Assembly: GCA_948099385.1 (NCBI GenBank)
Contig: CANUEZ040000179.1
Location: 10,930,001-10,994,000, forward strand
DNA length: 64,000 bases
Direction of reading: 5' to 3'
Source: Fasciola hepatica
Taxonomy: Eukaryota; Platyhelminthes; Trematoda; Plagiorchiida; Fasciolidae
This document shows, in pieces, positions 56,893 to 64,000 of the stretch. The notes beneath the pieces are model-generated. The model made no database searches. It was not told the DNA's origin and was given only the letters and a program-made list of their open reading frames with translations. The translations under genes and the position numbers were made by a program. Position 1 is the stretch's first letter; every line of letters begins with the position of its first letter.

Positions 56893-57334
56893 GTGCGCAA
56901 GATCTCTTGAAAGTGACTGTTTTATGTGTGCTTTGGATTAGTTGCACTGGACACTGCATTTTGTTCACAGACAGCCTTTCTGTCGTTCGATTTGACCTAA
57001 TGTTGAGTGTTGATGGATACGTGTTCATGGTTGCTAGTTCTACGTGATGTTGTAGCAAGCCGATGTTTCCATATGGTGTATTTCTTCCGTTGCTCTATTA
57101 TGAAAGCATGTAATGGAAAAATATCTTTAGAAGCGTCTTGTTTTATTGCATTGCTGAATAAATACTACTGCAAATTTTACTCACATTCAATGCCCACCTT
57201 CTTCCCAATAAAGCAACTAAGCTGTACAAACTCTTTGCAACATGCAGAGACAATATTGCTGCCCGACGACACCTATGTACTGTCTTGTAGATCAGTTTTT
57301 CGACCGATGTTGGTCACAAAACTGAAGTTTTATG

Positions 57335-57420
57335 TAGGATGTTTGAACCCCACCGTCGCTAGCCAACTTTGGTGGTAGATAGTAGCAGTTTTCCGTCTCG
57401 CAGTACGTTATCAGGCTACC
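57335..57420 (+). mobile_element. SINE-like fragment within the intron
   Basis: TTTGAACCCCACCGTCGCTAG followed by TTTGGTGGTAGATAGTAGCAG matches the B-box and body of the unit at 51945-52110. The A-box half is missing or degraded. Confidence 0.55.
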
Positions 57421-59370
57421 TGCTGGGGTCTTGTTATTCCACTCCAGGTATCAGGGGGTCACGACTGCTCTTTCCATGTCTGTACCTGTTGTGAATAAGA
57501 CAGTGTCCGATCAAGAGCAACGGACAGTGGAGTTGAGAGTGGTGAGGAGCGCTTTTCTTGTCCTATAACGACAATGGCCGATGATAGGTTACTCAAAATA
57601 CAATGTGTGGTAGTATCAGAATAGTCGCTTTGGCCGTACCTCCTTCCACGGCGGTCGTGTTTATAATGGGAAAAACTTAGCTACGGACCCTAGATGCGAC
57701 TACCTTCAATAATTTTTCATTTGAAATTTCAAGTGTACACGTGTTTCACAGAGCTAATATGTTCAAATCGAAGTCGTGGTGATTTTCATAAACTCCAATA
57801 CATTGATCCAGTTCAGGCGCACTGATGCTGCACATTTACCGTTGCCAAACCGCTTGCGATCTAACCAATGAGGTCGGTGTTCGAAAGCTTATAAAAACAT
57901 GTTCTGCCCACTGGCTTTTACCAAGCCCAATTGTGCAATGTTCCTGTGCCATGCTAGGCGCATCGTAATGTGCAATTTACAATAGATCGAAACGTACTTT
58001 TCATCTAGAATAAACGAAAGCATCCTTCATTCTTGAATGTAAACTGTGACAGGTTGTGGGCAATTAGGTTGGCGATGGCTGTGAACACGTGGTCACAGAG
58101 TTGTGGAAATAACTAGAGGCTACCAGGAACTGAGAAATAATCTGTGCGGAAAAATACAATAAGAAGCTGCAAACATTTCGTTGCTGCTTTGCCGATGGAA
58201 ATTGCGGCACAGGTGATTATTTTGTGTGTTAGGCTCAACTTTCCAGTTAGAACTGAGATGTCCTTACTCAATGTAGACTCATTCAGTAACACCTAGGTAT
58301 AAAGGCCATTTAGTTGTTACCCAGACAAGACCAATACAGTTGAGCAGTTGTGCTATTTACGCAGCTGTGGATAGCTGTGGTTAATTACGTGTGTGCGCAT
58401 GTGTGCAGTGGAGGAGGTAGACCCCATAACCTAAGAAGCCCATCGCACTATCAAGAATGGCGGATAACCAGACCTTGAGACTTACGGTGAAGAACCCCAT
58501 AAGGCCTGAATAATGGTGCCTCCACATATCTGAGCGGTCTGTTGTTCTCGTTCTAGACGATGGTAAATACCCTTGCCAGATCGACACAAGGCTTCGTTTC
58601 CATTGCACTAATTTTGATTTCAGAATATTTGGTCCTTTCAGTGACCTCGTTGGATTGAATCGTTCATTCATTGTCGTATGGTGCAAAACCGGAATGTGTC
58701 CGACTATTCGATTATCTAATCATCACTGTTCTGATAATATGGTTGCCGGAGCCCCACACTTGAATCTCTTAATACAATTAGATTGGTTCTTTCACCGAAG
58801 ACTTTTTTTCCTTATAGTTGTGGTTAAAATGAGAGCGTTGATCGTCAAGCTGGTACAACTAGTTGTAGAGTTCAGGCATTGTATGCTTAAGTTGTTGTAA
58901 GACCACTCCAGGATGGTCGTCAGTTCTGGGGCGTTACTAAGAGAAGCTTTTTATGTGTCGGGATTACAATACATTTGTGGGGACACAGTTTGGTGTGAGC
59001 ATGTGCAGTCAACAACGTATATTGGTTGCAGCAGCAACAGCAGTGTTAGTTTCATGAATAGAAAATCTTTCGAGTCCCTTGATTCCCAAGCTAGAGGATA
59101 GACAATGAGCATGATGTTTGAGTAAGCTGAATGTTCTGTGGCTGACCATAACGAGTTGGGAAGACAACAGTTGAAACTCGATCACGTCTGTCGTAGACCT
59201 TTGTCTGTTGGGAGCTTATGGAGTTCTCCACTTCAAGTCTCCGGATCACGATTGCGGGTTCCCTCTGATAACCCATGTCTCAGTTACTATGGTGCATGCA
59301 CCCTTCGCTGTACTCACGTCTATGTACGAAGTTAGAAAAGCGATCACTGAGTTTGGGTTAGGGTAGGGGA

Positions 59371-59406
59371 GTGTGTGTGCGCGCGTGAGAGAGAGAGAGA
59401 GAGAGG
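59371..59406. repeat. GT/GA simple repeat
   Basis: GTGTGTGTGCGCGCG followed by a GA run. Confidence 0.9.
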
Positions 59407-59878
59407 GAGAAACAATGCGGGTCACTGGCGGCCGCGTGTACTCATTTGCCTGTACGCAATCTGACTAATGAATTCCTGGGTGCATCAGAACAATTTATAG
59501 TCTGTTCCTTTTTTATCCAAATATAGTTCAAATTTAGGCCAGAAAATTTCATAGGCTTTCTCCTTACCAGAATATCCCGATTAAAATATCGTAAAATCTA
59601 CCAAATCACGTAACTGAATTCCGAGTGGCGATGGAAATAATTCACGTCAAGTCCATCGCATCAGACGACGGGCGGGTGATTAACATTCGCTCAGTCACTT
59701 CCCTTCATTTATGTTCGTCCTTCACAGTTGCATATTCTCTCGATTTGTATAACTACTTGGTTTCAGTACTCATCCAAATATTTTTATATATAACTAAAAC
59801 TGTCGGATTGCGTTTGTAATTGTAAATCTTCAGGCTTAAACACCTTTTTATTAACTCCGTTGTGCATCTATCGAATAG

Positions 59879-60160
59879 AATTACGGATTGGAATACGGGC
59901 TAAACGACACGGATGTTGTGGAATTGGCCTCATTGGTGTCCGCTGTGAATCGCCAACTCACTCCGGCAATTGATTGGTTTCTCTGGGGTGAGGACAACGT
60001 GTTCGTAAAATACACTCGGAAATGGTGCAGCGCATCGCTGTCACGACTGAACGCTCTCTATCTGCCGCACAAATGGCGTCAGCGAAAGGTTTATTTGGCC
60101 AAACACAGTCAGTTGGTTCACTGCCTGCGACACATGACAGATGCGGAAATAGGACATGAG
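59879..60160 (+). CDS. Metaxin-like gene, exon encoding GST-C-like helices
   Basis: A 94-codon open exon, acceptor GAATAG and donor GAG|GTGACT, both phase 0. The protein starts NYGLEYGLNDTDVVELASL, has the metaxin signature AIDWFLWGEDNVFVKYTRKW (F-x-W followed by an aromatic T-R-x-W/F block), then LPHKWRQRKVYL and MTDAEIGHE. In metaxins the corresponding C-terminal GST-like domain continues I/L-Y-x-x-A-x-x-x-L, so another exon must follow. Length, order and splice phase with 56749-56892 agree with one gene. A GST or FAXC relative is possible, but the aromatic block favours metaxin. Confidence 0.7.
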
Positions 60161-60789
60161 GTGACTCGAGAAACCAACCCTCTGTAACCTCTTTTTTCCG
60201 CGTTGTTGAGACAATAATTTTGTTTGGACCTGTCCCATAGTGCAGTGTTTTTTCTGTCGAAAATGCTTAGCGGATTGCCTTGATGATCGATTGTTGTTCG
60301 TTTTTTCTTCAGCACTCGTACTTTCTGCGAACCGCAATGTGTCGATGCTTCCCTCTGCCAGCTTGTTTGCTTCTAGTTCTTCTTGCGAGTAGTCCGTGCG
60401 TGTGTGTTTTGGTGCGCAGTAATTGCATCACGTTTCAAGCTGATTGTCGTAATATCAACGAGTGTGATCTTGGGCTTCGATCGATCATACTCGCGGTTGT
60501 GGTCTTCTATCCAGTACACCCTCTTAGTTATTTCTGATTGAGGACGCAAGTACTGTTTTCTTAATTCACACTTACGCATTACAGATAGATACACCGATAA
60601 CCAGTAGGACCCACTCTGTTATTGAATGAACTGGCAGCCGTGACTCAGAGATTCGGAGTTGAGAACCATGTAGGGATTCAGTAGACCAGCCACGACACTG
60701 ATGTGGAGGGAAGTAAGTTGCTATCTATCGCACCGGTGATGCAGATGGTGGGGGGACGGGGGACGGGTCCGAACCGGTTGGCTGATATT

Positions 60790-60850
60790 TGATGTTTTGA
60801 TCGTCAATATCTTCGTAACATTGCTCGGAATCAGGGGAACTACCAAATTA
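60790..60850 (+). mobile_element. RTE C-terminal fragment
   Basis: One frame reads DVLIVNIF or, shifted, VFDRQYLRNIARNQGN. The latter matches the RTE block VFDHRCLRSIARIGWN at 49008-49060. Only about 60 bp is recognisable. Confidence 0.5.
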
Positions 60851-61194
60851 GTAGTACTATATATTAGCACACATTATCGTGTTAGGTATCGTATTCTAAA
60901 TCTCATTTGTGTTTCATGGCTGGTTGGAGGAAGATTTTTTGACACATCAGTGATGAAAGTTGTAAAGATGGTGGCTGTCGTCCGAGGAGGTACCACCGCC
61001 TACCTCAAAACCGTTTTGTGGTTCGTCATTCTAAATTCTCTGGTTGGGTTACCGGTCTCTCTCTGTTCAATCATATGGACAGTAAGTTAATAATCGACCA
61101 AACTATTGCGTACTCGGTATCATAAACGCTGTTTATGAGGAACAGGAGGTCAACAGACAGACCATGCAGCATTCGCGTTACTGGATTCGGTTCC

Positions 61195-61445
61195 CAGCCA
61201 TGTCACTCCGTCTCTAACCAGTGGCCATTTTCATCTCTTGGGCCCCAACCAGAAAGGCGGGGGTAGCACAAGCCGAAGTCAAAGCTGAATCTGATTCCTT
61301 CACTTCCCTGTGCCAAATCATAGCATGACCGCCACCCCGTTTCTCCCAGCCTTGCCCAGCACGTGCAAAAAAGCACGCACAGGTAAACGATGGGCAGGAT
61401 ACGCAAAATATGCCCGAGCCATCGGACAGTATCGCACTAATAGTG
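61195..61445 (-). mobile_element. RTE C-terminal fragment, minus strand
   Basis: The minus strand gives RWLGHILRILP (about 61430-61395), then GWEKRGGGHAMIWHREVK and LSGWGPRDENGHWLETE after a frame change. These correspond to the RTE C-terminal blocks RWLGHVLRM, RGGQxMTWxRGM and LRGWGPRD. It is too diverged to assign to RTE-B or RTE-2. Confidence 0.65.
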
Positions 61446-61506
61446 CTCAATCTGTTCGCAGTTGTGAATTAATCCAGGATCGATGAACAAAACTCGGAGA
61501 AGTGGA

Positions 61507-61816
61507 TCAATCCTGGTCCGTAATACGGGAAATACGAAACGAAACCAAGCAGAATAAACAGAACTCAGAAAGCTTCATCATCGATCGAGAGTACTTTTTG
61601 TCGGTCACGAGACTTATCATACTGGCTTTATAAAATAATTTGTTTCCGTCTTCTCGGAAGACCACATCTTCCTCATCCCAAAGCGTGGCGATCCAACCCA
61701 TTTCCCTCACACCAGTTTCGTACAAAGCTATAAATACCGTGGTCATATCTGGAGCGCCATGCACTCCTGAATGATCCTCAGAATGAGTTTCCCGCCACAT
61801 ATCTACCAGTGTTTTA
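61507..61816 (-). CDS. Unrecognised minus-strand ORF, possible exon
   Basis: An open frame on the minus strand preceded by an acceptor-like GAATTAG (61817-61823). It reads ICANKTLVDMWRETH, GAPDMTTVFIALYETG, MGWIATLWDEEDVVF and NGKLFYKAS-like NKLFYKASM, then becomes less convincing before a stop at 61507. The composition looks protein-like while the plus strand has stops in all frames. I do not recognise the family. It may be an exon of an antisense gene together with 62334-62747, or a decayed repeat. Confidence 0.3.
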
Positions 61817-61849
61817 TTGGCGCATATCTAATTCTCTGTCATGTTCAAT

Positions 61850-62240
61850 CATGGTGAAGCGCACTCGGCGTCGCTTAATATCTACAAAGCCTGTGATCAA
61901 GTGTGGCTCGAAGGTTTGTTGTCAAATCTACGTGGAAAGTGATTCTCTTCTGAACTCACTTCCTGGACTCGAAGTTTTCTTAGTGGAGACTCCATTGCAA
62001 TCCGAATTCACAGAGTTCTGCCAGAAGTACACCAGGTGAATGCTAGCGTCTTCTGAGGTTTTACACCATCCTCCACATCGTTTTTTGCTTTTCAGTAATG
62101 ATCTTTGCAACACCACCAGCCATATTCATACTTTTGCCGACGGCATTACCCTGAAGTGCTGTTTTCTACCCGTCTTCTCATTCCTCATCAGCGAGTATCC
62201 CCCGCGATCGCTTCCATATTTCTGTGTTGCTGAATTCTGA
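61850..62240 (+). CDS. Possible 3' exons of the metaxin-like gene
   Basis: Tentative. A frame ending SLLNSLPGLEVF...LQSEFTEFCQKYT reaches a donor-like CACCAG|GTGAAT at 62033, and resembles the end of the metaxin C-terminal domain (a leucine helix followed by xFC). A TTTTTTGCTTTTCAG acceptor (62080-62094) follows 61 bp later. The joined frame continues SNDLCNTTSHIHTF to a stop at 62240. The 5' side of this exon (61850-61930) is unresolved, because the best metaxin-like reading (SLNIYKACDQVWLEGLLSNL) is in another frame. Confidence 0.28.
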
Positions 62241-62333
62241 TGTTGATCGAATTGTTGCCCGGACTTCGGACAACCGTGTGTCCTTTAATGTTGCGGGAAC
62301 TGCTAGTTTGTCCATCTCCCTAAAGAGAGACTT

Positions 62334-62747
62334 TTAGTACCCAGGTCTCACTTTCGGCGTCACTACTTTTAGCTCCTCATCGTTCTTGGTTCTTCTTGGC
62401 CTTTCATTGTCCGATTCCCTTCGCTGGTCCCCACATGGAACTGTTCTTGCCTCGAGATCATCAACAAATATTGATTTTCTTTTTTCGTGCCAGGAAGGTT
62501 CACCGAACCTTTTGTTCCGTATAGATTCTTCCCGCATTTGAATACTCCAGTCAAGTTTGGGGCGGGACCCCATCTTCTTCATTATCCCTCTTCGACCGTG
62601 TTTGACGTTAAGCGATGCGTCCCATCTGTGACCCTGTAATGACCCCAACTCTGCAATTGCTATCTCATCTTCAGCCAATTGCTCCATTCTCTCTTTTCTG
62701 TCGGCGTACCTATGGATTCTTTCCTCAGGAACAGAAATACTTGTCAT
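62334..62747 (-). CDS. Unrecognised charged minus-strand ORF (137 codons)
   Basis: ATG-initiated ORF rich in Arg, Lys, Glu and Asp: MTSISVPEERIHRYADRKER at the start, IAELGSLQGHRWDASL, and GDQRRESDNERPRRTKNDE near the end. A good donor-like AAA|GTGAGA sits after VVTPK near 62350, so it could be an exon instead of a full gene. No domain is recognised. The predicted protein is soluble with no signal peptide or membrane segment. Chance is possible at this length. Confidence 0.33.
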   Translation of the reverse strand: MTSISVPEERIHRYADRKERMEQLAEDEIAIAELGSLQGHRWDASLNVKHGRRGIMKKMGSRPKLDWSIQMREESIRNKRFGEPSWHEKRKSIFVDDLEARTVPCGDQRRESDNERPRRTKNDEELKVVTPKVRPGY

Positions 62748-63370
62748 ATGCGTAATTTTTTGGGAAAATGCATTTCTCCTTCAGACTTTGGTGCTAGTTG
62801 TGTTAAATCTGATCAACGTTTCCAACAACAAACCTGTTCACGCCGGCCCAATGTATTGTGTGTGCGCCTACTGTATTTACCACCAGTATCAGACTGCATC
62901 GTAACCCGAGAAATCAGTCAACCAGATTCACATCGCACCAGATCACCGTTAAGGCCATGTCGGAATCAACCACTGTATCCAACTGGCATCTTACTACGGA
63001 ATTAGATACCCTTGATCTTTGCACTCAGGCGCGTCTTCTTCAGGTTTTCCGACTTCCGCTGACCGTAAACAATCATTGACCTGCCAACTGGTAAAACTGA
63101 TCACATGATAACGACAATCTGGTGTTTACATGATCATTTGGTTTCTGGTTGCATGTAATCTACATTGGTCTAGGAATGGGTCTACAATGCGACAGTGCGC
63201 CGCGTTTCGCTTTGAGAATCTTGCGAATCCTGGTCGCTTTACGGTGAGAACGCTCGGCTATTTTTCGTATTCGACCACAAGTGCCTCTGAGGCACTGCTA
63301 GCTTTTGGTCGTAACACGGCGTGGGTAACGTTGAGGTTCGTTGTCATGGAATGGGTGTAGATAGCCCCTA
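62748..63370. other. Unassigned stretch
   Basis: Several short ORFs with no recognisable motif. I do not call a gene here. Confidence 0.45.
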
Positions 63371-63374
63371 CTCT

Positions 63375-63520
63375 GCACCGCCTTTGGCAGCTTGGACACG
63401 TTTTACGCATGCATACTCATCGCCTACCATTTCCTGCTTTGTTTGCGCTTTCTAAGTGTAACTGGAAGAAGGGACGTGATGGCCTGATCATGATTTAGCG
63501 TAGTGGTGTAAAGTAGTTAA
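63375..63520 (+). mobile_element. RTE C-terminal fragment
   Basis: The frame TLHRLWQLGHVLRMHTHRLP, then LSKCNWKKGRDGL, matches the RTE block RLRWLGHVLRMENTRLP...WKRPRGG at 49138-49236. It ends at a TAG near 63497. Confidence 0.65.
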
Positions 63521-64000
63521 TATCATCACTGGTCTCAGTTGGTGTGTCCCAACTCCCTAGTTAGGGTTCAAGGGAAGAAGATTGTCTTTGGTTCGAGACG
63601 TTGAACAATATGGCTCAGAACTGAAGCTAGTGGTTATGAAGCAATAAAAACACCCGTCAACATTGACGACTAAAGTAGCCGGGTAGTTGTTTTTTTTTGT
63701 TCGCCACAAACTGTTCATTGACTTGAATTAGTTGTTCTGACTCTTTATACTTCTTGGGGTTTGGAATACCTGTTGGTTCGGATACTGTTAGTACAGTTGA
63801 CCACTGTGGCTACGCGTTCATTCTGTTCTCATTGTTATTGTGATTTGTTTTCAAGCAAAGAAAACGCACCACGGAGTTGTTTTTTTTCCTCCAGTGTATA
63901 ATGTCCTCATTTCTCGTTGCAGTTGTACGGGTTGGCCAAACGATGCCTAACCGCTTTCTCCTATATTTTGGGCAAGAAAACATACTTCGTCGGAGATAGG
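63521..64000. other. Unassigned right edge
   Basis: About 480 AT-rich bases with T runs and no recognisable feature. Confidence 0.45.

Larger units (their letters stand above)
56893..59878 (+). other. Intron of the metaxin-like gene (~3 kb)
   Basis: Begins GTGCGC and ends GAATAG. It contains a partial SINE copy (57335-57420), a GT/GA simple repeat (59371-59406) and otherwise unassigned sequence. None of the short ORFs in it has a recognisable motif. Confidence 0.6.
60161..61840 (+). other. Probable intron of the metaxin-like gene, with RTE debris
   Basis: Begins GTGACT. It contains two short RTE C-terminal fragments (60790-60850 and 61195-61445). A good acceptor (TCGTTTTTTCTTCAG at 60300-60314) is present, but none of the three frames after it looks like metaxin. 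Confidence 0.4.

Noticed and set aside
60300..60420. Metaxin exon after the strong TTTTTTCTTCAG acceptor
   Set aside because: The acceptor is good, but none of the three frames gives the expected I/L-Y-x-x-A...LS..L metaxin continuation, and two hit stops.

Overview
ORGANISM. The window looks like repeat-rich, intron-bearing DNA from a flatworm, most likely a trematode. The evidence is the mix of families: BEL/Pao LTR retrotransposons, CR1-type and RTE-type non-LTR retrotransposons, a Tc1/mariner remnant, a Ty3/gypsy gag remnant and tRNA-derived SINE-like units. There is no bacterial-style gene organisation. The species cannot be fixed from the sequence alone.

LAYOUT. (1) 1-13788: a CR1-type LINE (LINE-1) is interrupted by two BEL/Pao elements lying tail to tail. 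Copy A (+, 1-4504, running off the left edge) and copy B (-, 5474-13788, both LTRs present) are near-identical in mirror image, so 1-4504 pairs with 5474-9977. A 969-bp LINE-1 segment separates them. Removing copy B and one 5-bp target duplication restores the LINE-1 reading frame. (2) 13789-31000: a chain of CR1-type LINEs. These are the rest of LINE-1, LINE-C (one uninterrupted ORF and a very long pyrimidine-rich 3' region), LINE-A (dead FADN active site), LINE-B (nearly full ORF2 with two frameshifts), a second LINE-A 3' end, and a minus-strand LINE-C relative with its 3' region. A 30-bp-stem hairpin lies at 26971-27032. (3) 30955-33425: a minus-strand RTE element (RTE-B), followed by a mariner-like transposase remnant. 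(4) 34607-49905: an RTE complex containing a direct tandem array of 5163-bp period (2.4 copies, 35232-47628). Copies 1 and 2 carry a ~0.7-kb dispersed repeat flanked by a 12-bp duplication; copy 3 has the corresponding empty site. (5) 49906-56350: LINE ORF1 with a PHD-like finger, AT repeats, tRNA-like SINE heads, a gypsy gag remnant and a second RTE-B copy that is the inverted twin of 31085-32840. (6) 56749-62240: the only recognisable host gene, a metaxin-like gene (+). It shows two exons joined in phase 0 across a ~3-kb intron and possible further exons. Two unrecognised minus-strand ORFs lie nearby. The rest, to 64000, is largely unassigned with small RTE fragments.

HOW IT WORKS TOGETHER. 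Almost every retroelement ORF is broken, often at a catalytic residue (YVND and SENG in BEL, FADN in LINE-A, a stop in place of Tyr of YADD in RTE-2), so the region is mainly a graveyard. The informative signals are structural. The inverted BEL arms are far more alike than the two LTRs of copy B. The 5163-bp array is very homogeneous. Nested insertions give a readable order of events. All percentages and alignments here were judged by eye.
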